Below are positions 54,595 through 64,000 of a stretch of DNA of 64,000 bases, piece after piece (within the stretch, counting starts at the first letter, position 1; the number at the start of each line of letters is the position of its first letter). The notes under the pieces are model-generated. The model had not been told where the DNA came from, made no database searches, and worked only from the letters and a program-made list of their open reading frames with translations. Origin of the DNA: Sclerodactyla briareus. Its lineage: Eukaryota > Echinodermata > Holothuroidea > Dendrochirotida > Sclerodactylidae. Position numbers and translations under genes: made by a program. The stretch spans positions 95,156-159,155 of the forward strand of contig JAODTK010005557.1 of assembly GCA_026419785.1 (NCBI GenBank), read 5' to 3'.

Positions 54595-55530
54595 CTCATC
54601 GTCCCGAGGGCCGGATGAATATGTAGTCAATAGCACGGTTGCATGGTAAACCATAGTGGTTGAACGATCCACCGAAGATACCCGTTTGGTAGGGTAACCA
54701 TGGTTGCCGAGTGGTCCAGGCAATGAAGGTGCACATCGCACCAAGTTTCCTTTTTGTGTGTTCCGGTGTATGAGTGTTAGTGTTTGTTTGGTGGTGTGTG
54801 GTTTGTGTGTGTGTGTTGTGTGGTGTGTGTGTGTGCGTGTGTATGTGTGCGTTTCGCGTGTCCGTCAGATTTTTTTATGGTTTTCCGCGAATATCTCCAC
54901 ATTGGAAGGCTGAGCACAGTAAACATTTTCAAACGCTTGGATAGTCAAAAACACATAATTTGGCTTCATAATTAGGCGAAATACTATTGATCGTGAATTT
55001 GGGGCAAAAACGACTTTGCTTGCAATTTGTCATCCTTTACTATTTTCGCCTATTTTTCAAGATATTCGCTGATTCCAATGGCTGAATGATTTCAATTAAT
55101 TTCAGCAAACAGCTGAACATTACCGAAAAAAGTGGATTTGAGCTAGGGGCCCGGAAAAATTGTAATTTTTGGCCGATTTGGAATTTGTTAAAATCTGTTC
55201 TGTTTTCAGTATTTTAGCGATTTGAAGACTGACTTTCCAAAATCTAGAACAAGGTCCAAAGTTTCAAATTAAAGGGTTTCCCAACATTTAGGCTGCGGGA
55301 CCATTCTTGATGAATATTTATATTTTTTGGGGGGGAACGATGTTTTCAAACATTTTTTCTGTTGGATAGTGGGGTGGGGTGTGGGAGATTCGGCGTGGTG
55401 GGGGGTTGTTGTGGATAGATTTGTTATTTGCAACTCCCGAAATAGTAGCAGGTAGAAAGAACGATGCTTTCTGAAATCACATTGCGTGAGATCTGCAACG
55501 CTGAGGATTGCCCCTCTTGCTTTTGTTTTT
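54595..55530 (+). mobile_element. Element X, copy D (diverged)
   Basis: Degenerate hairpin head (54595-54618), a damaged X-box region, GTCCAGGCAATGAAGGTGCA (54714-54733), a TG-rich block, TTCGCGTGTCCGTCAGATTT (54853-54872), then body repeats starting near 54892, 55060 and 55208, and the tail GCAACGCTGAGGATTGCCCC (55495-55514) followed by TCTTGCTTTTG. The order is identical to copy C, with many substitutions, so this is an older copy. No coding capacity. Confidence 0.7.
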
Positions 55531-56133
55531 AATACAGCAATGTTTTATAACCCCCAGGTGTTATCTAATGACGCTTGACAAATTTTTAACATTTCGACTA
55601 GCGGGATACTATATTAGCCAACAGTGTTACAGGAGTGCAATCATGTTGAGAATCGACCCTAAGTACCCTTGATAATCTTGTGCTCACATGTTCGCCGTCT
55701 AATCCTATGTCGGCAATTTTTGGTTGGTTGTGTTTTCATTTGAAGTCATTTGGACCTTTCTGGAACTTGGAATGAAAATTCATAGCTTCAATGCGTAGTA
55801 GGCTACCGAATAGCCAAGTAATCTATCAGTTTGAGAATTTAGTTACGTAGCGGCAAACTATCATCAATAAAACCGGAAGTAGGACAAAATTACCATGTGT
55901 ACAGATGTGGCAATAAAGCCGCATCGCGGAAATTGAATCATAGGATATCTTCCTGAGATGCAATTCAACGTCCTGATTCCTGAGTTGCTAGATATTGACG
56001 GACCTTTGACATTTAAAAAGTTTAACGTTCTGGAATATCAACCTGGCCTCGCGATCAGGTTCACATTCATACCGCACAAGCCACATCCGCATCTATGGCA
56101 TTCCAGAGGACTTTCACTGCCAGAACTGCTCAC
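55531..56133. other. No gene recognised
   Basis: An 81-codon plus frame (55958-56203) reads FNVLIPELLDIDG and later HKPHPHLWHSRGLSLPELL. I do not recognise it, and it runs into the element end at 56134. Confidence 0.4.
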
Positions 56134-56190
56134 CTACAGACAGGGGCGTGATTCGGGGTGTGGGGGTGTGACACCCCCTGAGAAATTAAA
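56134..56190. repeat. DNA-element end with GGGGTGTGACACCCC palindrome
   Basis: ACAGGGGCGTGATTCGGGG then GGGGGTGTGACACCCCC (56160-56176), followed by TGAGAAATT. The string GGGGCGTGATTCGGGGG is a type of terminus recurring in invertebrate non-autonomous elements. The other end was not found. Confidence 0.35.
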
Positions 56191-56573
56191 AAGTCGGTCG
56201 TAGCGGCAAAAACAAAAGTAGGTCTCGAGCGGCCAAAGCCGATTTTCAAGGGACCTTGAATAGACTCCCGAGATGGATGTCTTGAACGAAGAATTTAATA
56301 AAGATTTAATAAAACATGTAACGAATGGACTGTCGTACGGAAGCCACCTACGAAAGGATTGGCCCCATGCACGGCATGAACGTTCATGGATGGGCGGGCA
56401 ATTGAGCATTATCACACCACCAATGCGTACGAGGCCGCAGACATTATTTTACGCACTCAGATAATAAGTCAGTCGGGCGGTTAGAAAAATATCCCGCACA
56501 GTTGTTGAACGGAAAGTGGGGGATTCCCAAACACTTTGTTGAATTCCTTGAGGAGTGCAAGCGTGGGCAGTGT
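56191..56573. other. No gene recognised
   Basis: A 63-codon plus frame (56273-56464) starts MDVLNEEFNKDLIKHVTNGL, with no recognisable domain. It might be a host or transposon fragment. Confidence 0.3.
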
Positions 56574-56692
56574 GACATGTGTGCGTCCGTGTGTGTGTGT
56601 GTGTGGTGTGTGGTGTGTGTGGTGCGTTATGTGTGGTGTGCGTGTGCATGTGTGTGGTGTGTGTGTTGTGCAGTGTGGCGTGTGTGTTTACC
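56574..56692. repeat. Irregular (TG)n microsatellite
   Basis: About 115 bp of TGTG/GTGTGG. Overlapping Cys/Val-rich and His/Thr-rich frames on the two strands are translation artefacts. Confidence 0.93.
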
Positions 56693-57471
56693 CTATTTGT
56701 ACACTCATCGCCTGTCAACGTGTACCTGCCCCACCTTGATAGTAACGCGCAGCGACTTTGTTGTAGATGGAGTTCGAGATCCCCTTACTTTTGGCAGCTC
56801 CTGTTCCTACAGATAACAGACGTCGACTAGCTATAGTCCATACGTTTTCTTTCTTATGTTATGCTTTCCGGTGTAAACTAGGCGTTATGTTTCATTTTTT
56901 TATTTTTGAGGGGGAACTGCTGAACAATTTTGACCAATTTCAGCTTGGAGAGACGGATCCCATTCTTCGTATGTGGGTTCTCCAATGTGAGAAAATATCC
57001 TTTTGCCTTCGGTTTGAAAAAAAAAAACTAGAATGCTTGAACTGATCGAGTTGGAGTTTCCGTATGTTGCTTTTTTTCATAGGAGTACAGAAATTCGGGG
57101 GCGAAATTGCCGAATAAGGCGACCAAGGTCCTCGAATAGGTCTAGATTCTTATTCCCCCTCAGCGCGGACCTTCGCCCTATCCCCTTGACCTAACAACTT
57201 TCAGGTAGCTCGATTTACCATTCTCACGTTTTCATTAATTTCAGTGTGGAAAATTCCACTTCGTCATCAGAGAATCTCTAAATTCGAACAGCCATTTGAG
57301 TTCTTCAAACTGTCAAATCTCTGAATAGTCGATGAAACAATACTCCAATGCGAAACCATGGAATAACCGATTATCATTGAAAAATAGTGAGAAAATATTT
57401 TTTTAAAAGAAAGAAGTATACCAAATTGTTCTCTCCGACTTGAAAATTTTACGGACACACACATGAAGGCA
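56693..57471. other. No gene recognised
   Basis: A 92-codon plus frame (56767-57045) ends in an A run and has no domain. Nothing else supported. Confidence 0.5.
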
Positions 57472-57735
57472 GGCGGTAATTAGCTCAGTCAGTTGAGCTC
57501 CGGACTTGAGATCGATAGAGTGCGAGTTCGAATCTACTTGGAAGCCAGAGGGCCTTTTACGCCGTGCTGTTATACACGGCATGTCTCTTCGATGTCTCAC
57601 GCTACCCACGTGTAAAGGTTGGATACCTGCGCATGTAACAAAAGTATGCGCCGCTGCGTTGACTGCCAGTGTGTAGTAAGTCTGTGAGCCAACGTGCATC
57701 CTGGGTAGTGCAGGCAAGATCTTCATCGGGTTACC
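57472..57735 (+). mobile_element. tRNA-derived SINE, second copy
   Basis: Head: GGTAATTAGCTCAGTCAGTT (57477-57496, box A) and GAGTTCGAATCTACTTGG (57524-57541, box B), with a CTTGAGA anticodon-loop-like string. The body has GCCGTGCTGTTATACACGGC (57561-57580), a self-complementary hairpin, then ATGTCTC, CACGTGTAAAGGTTGG and TACCTG. The body aligns with 11780-11870. The 3' limit is unclear; no A tail or simple-repeat tail was seen. Confidence 0.7.
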
Positions 57736-58524
57736 AATGTCACCAGGGGAACAACTCGCTAGTCGTGTGAATATGCGCTGCCTTGCTACATACTAGGTAT
57801 AAACCCAAATCTCAATCTTGCTAACCCAACACTTTTTCGTGTGGCCTTCATTGCGGACCAGCCAGCACCTAGGGTACCCGTGTACTCTACCCAATCAGGC
57901 CCCTGCGTAAGTGTGGGGGGGGGTGCTAGGGTGCTACAGCTCCCCAGATTTTTCTGACTGGGTGCGGAGCACCCCTACCGATTTCAGGTCACTGTGTCGC
58001 AGCAACCCCATCGATTTTTTGAGCTTAGGCTGTCATGGATTATTATTTGCACGAAATTTGGTATCCCAGTTTTCGATCACTGGCTGCGTAAGTTGTTATT
58101 CAGTGCACTTGAGCAACTGATGGAAGATATTCCTAGCTGACCCCTAATACACTTGATATTTTGATGATTGATCTGATAGTATTGAAAAAAGATCTCTTGA
58201 AGTTTCCCTTATATATGTTAAACTTGTGTAATGGACGTGAACATTGTTAACAACTGGCCTTTTCCGGTGGTCTGTGAGGCCTGATTTGTTTTTAAATTCC
58301 TTCCTTGCTCGCGCCAACCGATACATTCTGCTTTGGCGGGGCACTCACCATAAACCACATACCTACCCGAATAGGCCTACTACGTTCACAACCGCGTCTT
58401 ACGGCTGTATGCACCCACTGATCTCGCATAGGCCTACCGTAGCATATGGCTTACACATGACGAATTTTCAATCATATTTTTACTTCTTTAATTCTTCAAA
58501 AAATAGAATCATTACCATGGCCGG
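57736..58524. other. No gene recognised
   Basis: G run at 57915-57923. A 120-codon plus frame (58244-58606) shows no domain and runs into the G/C repeat that follows. Confidence 0.5.
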
Positions 58525-58625
58525 CGATCAAAGGGGGGAAATATCCCCCCAAAAAATTGGGGGAACATGTCCCCCTATATTTTTGGGGTGGGGGACAAGA
58601 ATATGAAATATCCCCCAATATTTGA
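58525..58625. repeat. Alternating G-run / C-run palindromic repeat
   Basis: Successive blocks GGGGGGAAATATCCCCCC, AAAAAATTGGGGGAACATGT with CCCCC, and TTTTTGGGGTGGGGGACA alternate G and C runs so that neighbouring blocks are complementary. Strong hairpin potential, no coding. Confidence 0.7.
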
Positions 58626-59344
58626 CGGAACTGGCGAAAAAACCCTATAATCAGATGTTCCAGTACGCCAAAAACAAGAACGTCTAACTCATATTTCTTA
58701 TAGATTGTTTACATTTTTTGTGGAGAAGGGCCGACGAAAGCTGCCCCGCGCGCGTTATCCTACTTTTCCGGTTACATGTATAATGCAGTGGCCCACACGT
58801 CTACAATAACAATCAGTTTCGGCAATATGATTTTGGTTCAGGGTCATCTTCAAGGGTGGGGGGAACATATAGGTAGGCCACGGGAATTTGGTTTAGGAGT
58901 TGATTCATGTTGCACTCTCCCCCCCCCCCCCTCCCTCACCCCCCCCCCCCCGCCTCCACATACAAACAATGCCGGAATCCAACTGCCATTTCTAACATGC
59001 CCACAGTTTAGTCTTTCTACTTCTGATCTCCATTGTTTCAGATTGGCATTGCCAGCCTGACGTGCTGTTTTTAATAGAAGATGATGAAAAAGCTATAGTA
59101 ACGAAAAAAACAGGGCAGGGGATCGTGCACATTAGTATGGAGGTGTACGTGATTGACGTATTATGAAACTATACAGGCGCGGAGCAGGACGAAACAATTC
59201 TCAGAGACATGAGAAATTTGGACGAAAAAATTTGAGCGGAACTAATCTGAAATGACAAATTGTCTGCTGACTGTATAATCCTGTTAATAATCAAATGCAG
59301 AAAAAGGCCACACAGTTTCCATGACAGTGATTCAAGCAAATTTT
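58626..59344. other. No gene recognised
   Basis: C runs at 58919-58931 and 58939-58951. No domain in short frames. Confidence 0.5.
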
Positions 59345-60440
59345 CAATCTGCGGCAGCCTCCACCCTAATTGGAAGGGTCCTCGGAGGAATATCTCTAAG
59401 ACAGGCTATATTGGTAGGATGGAGACCACGATGAAGAACTGTAAGGATTAACATCGATCGTAGTTTTCGGGAATTACTGCAATTCAGTGATTGCAAACTG
59501 CCATAAGTCGCGGAAAGGGCCGCTCCCTGCAATCTCTGGGGGCCAGTGGGGGGGGGGGTGCGGGAGGGGGGTGGTCGGTAAGGACTATTTTCTTGTACAG
59601 TAGGCGTCAACTAATGGTGGCGCGAATGTAATGAATAAACATGGATCAGTCCCCCAGAGTGTTTCTTGAAGATATACAGTTAGATAATTATTGTCCAATT
59701 TTGGGATGTTGCTTACAGCCATGAGACATGGGAGTTCATTACCGGCCATCTGGGGGATTCGTGAGGCTCAAAAGTTCCTTGTACCATTACGAGACCATGA
59801 TGCTGCCCAAACTGTAAGAAATAAACATCAAGTGGTCCTTCAAGAACAATTTCTTGAAATACAATTTCCTGAAAATTAGGCCAATTTCAGAGACGTTGAT
59901 CATTGCCATACAGCGCGGGAGGGAATTGCCGTTTCCTGCAATCTGAGCGGTATGTAATAAAACGAAAAATTTCCCGTGTACCCTACGCGTCCACTGATTG
60001 GGGCGGCTGGCTCCGAATTGTAAGGAATACACATCGCCAGTTTCATCAAGAAACGTTTCATAGAATATGAATTCATGAAAGTAGTGCCAATTTTATGTTC
60101 GTTGCTTACTGCCATACGGGTCCGGGAAAATGCCGTTCCTTCAATCTGGGGGGGGGGGGGGTCTGTAAAACAACAATTTTCTTTTATACTACAGACGCGT
60201 CCCCAAACACCGACGGTGGCCCGACGATTGATCAGTTCCTTCAAGCATTTCTCTTTAAATAAAAAAATTCGGGAATTTATTGACGATTATGGGAATGTTG
60301 CTCACTGCCATATGACCCCAGAAGTGCCCGTTTCCCGCAATTGAGAGGGGGGGGGGCGTCTTGTAAAACTAAAAAATTTCCTTCTACGCTACCGCCACCC
60401 ATGGTGGCGCGCGCTCAGATGGTGCTCCCTATATGTGCCC
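59345..60440 (+). repeat. ~200-bp tandem repeat, five diverged copies
   Basis: The landmark ACTGCCAT or a close variant occurs near 59498, 59713, 59908, 60108 and 60305 (spacing about 215, 195, 200, 197). Each unit runs: CTGCCAT, a GGGAATTGCCGTTTCCTGCA-like block, CAATCTG with a G run, GTAAAAC-A-AATTT-CTT, ACGCGTCCAC, AAGGAATAAACATC-type, TCAAGAA-ATTTC, then GCCAATTTT. Divergence is considerable, so it is an old array. Frames crossing it are artefacts. Confidence 0.85.
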
Positions 60441-63400
60441 CCAATATTCAACACAGATTCGCCGCCCCTCTGCCCCATGAACATTACAAACTGAAAGACA
60501 GTGAAAGTAGTTTTATAATGTGATAATATGAAAAGCAGGACGGTTCAGCCCATTGATCTAGTATAAAAAAAATTTGCACAATCTTCGAAAAACAGCCTGA
60601 ATGTTCCAAAAAGGGGACGCTGGACACTCCCGTCCCTATACCCTCACTGACGGCGGGCCATAATGCTGACCGCTGAGTTAACTTTCCCCTACACCAGAAA
60701 AAGGCTACTAGCCCGCTGTTTCACTGTTATTGGCTTTTTTGCTCATGGGTTGCCTTTGCCTCGCTGATGCTAATTAACTGATAAGGGTACCGTTACCGCG
60801 GGTACATCAGGGTGTAGTGTCTAATCGGAATCACGACGGTTGTGTATGAATAACTATTGAAAAAAAAAAACAGATAAAAAATAGCAAAAGAAAGACTCTG
60901 AAAAAATGAAACACGGAAATGAAGGTGTAGTGTAGGAGTAGGGTGAGGTTGAGGTGCTTTTGTCATGAACCAGCTCAGCACCCCAGTAATAAAAATCGTT
61001 CGCAGGGGACGCACCCAAATAGGTACCCCTCAGCAGCTCAGTGGATTTATCCTCAAACACCACCAATCCTTTCCATAGCAACCATTGTTTGGTTGGACCA
61101 GCAACGTACAGAAAAAATATGGGTGGAAATTTGCAAACTGAGTTACAATATCCCACTCGGTGCATCCGACCGATGAGATACAAAGTCAACAGAGAGTAGA
61201 TAACAGGTGGTTAAAAAAAAGGCCGGTAGATCTTGCACTCCGGGCAGGCGAGCGATTGCCCACTGGTTCACTTTTCCTCAAGTTTGGGGTGTGTTTGTGG
61301 GTTTGTTTTGATACTGAGTGTGGGCCTGCAATTTTCCACTTTTTACGGGATCTATTATAGTAAACTCGAGCTAAATAAACAGATTGGCATAGCTCCGTCT
61401 CAACCGCCCTTATATTGAAAATACCCAGAAATATTCGACGAAACGGATTATATGCTGATATAAATTAAGCGAAGGCCAAACTGAGGTAAACCTCACCACA
61501 GTTGAATGGTGAGGACTGATTTGGTATTGACACTGACAGATATAGGTAATGATATTTGTATAATACACAAGCCGGAGCAGAGATATCTCTCTTTGAAAAT
61601 GAACATGAACTGTGTATTGCCCGCAGTCTGTATCTTTAGAGAAAACATCAGACAGCTGAGTACGTATCTTCAAGAGACATTCGAGTTAACTCTGCTAACT
61701 GTATCCGTGCTATGTCACCGTTGAATAAAAACAGACGCTCTAATAATTATTCACGTCATCCCTCAAGAAAGCATTCGCGTCGGTATTGCAGTAAATGAAT
61801 CCGATCAATGGTGTTTTTTTTTTTTTCATTAAGTAGCGGGACTTCGTGACAACAATTACATGCAGAGCGCACGAAACTTCCGTTCATCTGTAACGCATTC
61901 CCACATTGACTGTATACCTGTATAGTTAACACATGAATCAGGACGATTGGTCATGGGCATCCAAGAATTTCGCAGACATTACAATTTGTAATCGTTTCTT
62001 GGTCTGACCACGAGTAAGAGCTGGGCGTGTCTTCTAACACCGGGAATCGAGAGGTGTTATCCGTGGTAGTTATGGTGGTCCTTACTGCGGATGGAATTAC
62101 CTCGGTTTTAACCATTTGTGGCCACAAGGAAGATTAGAGGTTTAGAGGGTCATGACATATGTTGACTACACATTTTTGACACAGTGGTAGGGTCATCTTT
62201 GAAGGGAGGAATTTTGTTACAGTCCAATCCGAGTTTCATTGGTGACTCGATTTAATCCGGCCTACTCTCGTTATGGCATCAACTCAATTTCGCGTCCGTA
62301 ACGGGTCGTGCCCCTCTCCGAATCAATGCACCTGTTGTTTATAAATAACCTCATCGTAAGCCGTATACCCTGCCGTCACCTAGAAACCGAAACGGTTATG
62401 GACTGTCGCCGTAACGTCAGAAGTAATTTTACCGCTAACCCGGAAAGGGATTTCCCGTCAACCGCGGGTCGTATATGTTAAACGTACGATTTCCGGAGAA
62501 AAAAGATTTGGAACATAACAACTTTTTCCCTGTGTTAAATCCTCCTCCAGCAGTCCGGTTTGAGAGTTGAGAGAATATCTTAGGGTGGAGTTGTGTAATA
62601 GTGAGGAAAACTATGAATTAAGAAGCTTCATCCATTATAATCCGGTAACGGAAACGAATGGCGGGAAGATATCCGGAAAATACACAATTCATGTGCCTAC
62701 AGCCATATTAGCGCTTTTCTGTCTGCGGCCTGCGCCTACCTTTACGGGACTTGATATTGAGGAGACGTGAACGGAACATGGTATTAGCGTATTTGAGCAA
62801 CCGTGCCAATATGGCCCCAAATTTATTGGATTATTTTGATGATTGTCTCATGAATGGGGGAAATCCCAAAAGTTTTCTTATAAGGGTTCTTACAAATCTT
62901 TACAAAATCTTTAGGGCACCTATCAACTCCATAAAATACCGAAAGGTGAAATTTTTGCAGAATGCAGGCTTGAGTAAACCGAGTGCCTAAAATTGGAAAT
63001 AAAATAGAGAATCATTCTCAATTCAGGTAATATTTGGCTGGAAGTTCACTAATAGCGTTGAATTTGAAAAATAGGCCTATCAGCAAAATATTCGTGTTCG
63101 ATTGCGCAAGGTCTTAACGTTCGTATTTGGCAGAGAAACCCAAACATTCGTTGTATTCAAGTCAAATCGAATTCCAGTTCGGTGGCCAGTGTAAATCCCC
63201 TATATGGACCTGTGGATCGGGTTAATGGGTCAGCTAAGTTGACACTTTATCGGTATTTGCTCGATTTAGTATTGGTCAATGACAGCCTCTAAATGAAACG
63301 TCCAATGATGGGGGTATTTTCACGGAAAACTGAATCTAGTTTCGCCGTTTGACAGTTCTGTTCCTACCGACAGCAGGTCCAGAAACAAAAAAAAAAAAAA

Positions 63401-64000
63401 ACCATTCTCCCGAAAGATAATAGATGAAAATAGAAGAGGTCTGATGGTCCTGGAAAATTGGTTTCAGTGAGTTAGTCAAACCGCCATCAGGGAGTCGAAT
63501 TTTCTTATGTCGAAGAAAGTCGTAGAAGAAGAAACCTCTCTCTCTCTCCGATCCAGCCAAGTGGACTGTAATGAAAGTGTCTTTAAATGAATATCATGTG
63601 AGCCACCACCAGGACAGACATGGAAATCTGGATTTTCTCCCGATCCCACTTGTTGTTGGCAGATTACTGCCAAGCGGGCCCCCAGAAACTTGGGTTTCAT
63701 TTTCCGCTATCGAAAACGACTTGAGCCTGTCCATCGGTTGCGGCTCTATAACGCAAGGATTCACCCCCAGTTGGAGTACTTGTTCCCACGGTTGGGGTGG
63801 GAGCCCCTCCGACAGTCATTGAAATCCTAGATCATGATGTACAGTCCGAGGCATTCAGATTTATTGGAGATGATTCTGTGATCTTCCTGCAAAGTTGCGC
63901 ACCATAGATCCTCCCTTTTCTATCGCTACATCTTGGGCATTGCTCCTCAGAGCTGAGCTCTATAATGCAAAAACCCTTCATCCCACCTTAGGTAACTCGG
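60441..64000. other. No gene recognised
   Basis: The last 3.5 kb shows no repeat array, no transposon motif and no convincing exon. Open frames up to 111 codons (60854-61189 minus) lack domains. A and T runs lie at 60859-60869, 61815-61826 and 63388-63401. Host introns or intergenic DNA are the likely content. Confidence 0.5.

Noticed and set aside
55958..56203. Host exon reading FNVLIPELLDIDG
   Set aside because: No similarity I can name, and the frame runs on into a DNA-element end with a G-rich palindrome.

Overview
This window looks like animal (metazoan) genomic DNA, most likely from a marine invertebrate. My best guess is an echinoderm such as a sea cucumber, held with low confidence. 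The grounds are composition and repeat content: long AT-rich stretches, many microsatellites, degenerate TTAGGG-like tracts, tRNA-derived SINEs, non-LTR and Penelope-like retroelement fossils, and TGACCT-rich tandem DNA. No prokaryotic operon, ribosome binding site pattern, rRNA or long open frame is present. I could not find one intact protein-coding gene. The longest open frames (up to about 200 codons) are translations of tandem repeats or shadows of decayed transposons. If host exons are present they are short, and I cannot support any with confidence.

Layout. 1-7.2 kb is mostly plain sequence with microsatellites, G/C homopolymer runs and a small foldback near 4.7 kb. 7.2-10.6 kb is a tandem array of about 600 bp units carrying TGACCT half-sites, ending in a CAGA tail. 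11.2-14.4 kb is a transposon pile-up: a minus-strand LINE with a tRNA-derived SINE inserted in it, then a plus-strand LINE of a different clade. 15.0-16.0 kb is a minisatellite of 16-bp modules (GTCCGACACGTCG type); the same satellite recurs inverted at 27.1-27.9 kb. 16.2-21.6 kb holds several copies of one dispersed element, here called element X, whose head has expanded into four near-identical 209 bp tandem units; a further long copy lies at 54.6-55.5 kb. 23.2-23.8 kb has a probable hAT transposase relic. 25.3-26.0 kb has GC-rich inverted modules. 28.9-34.9 kb holds a mini inverted-repeat element with a 20-bp minisatellite inside, a CTTT tract, a 27-bp minisatellite, a foldback, and several tandem repeats. 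37.0-38.4 kb holds a foldback with a TTAGGG-like core, a 52-bp-arm inverted repeat containing a hammerhead-ribozyme-like core, and a decayed minus-strand Penelope-like element with a recognisable GIY-YIG segment. 43.0-43.7 kb is a second minus-strand copy of the LINE seen at 11.2 kb. 46.4-47.1 kb is another AGGTCA-rich repeat. 57.5 kb is a second SINE of the family at 11.7 kb. 59.3-60.4 kb is a tandem of about 200 bp units. The last 3.5 kb is featureless to me.

The most interesting material is repeat biology rather than genes: element X with its hairpin head, RFX-like X-box, triplicated body and tandemly amplified head; the hammerhead-like core beside Penelope remains; and the two inverted satellite arrays that share a flanking module. 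All boundaries were judged by eye and are approximate.
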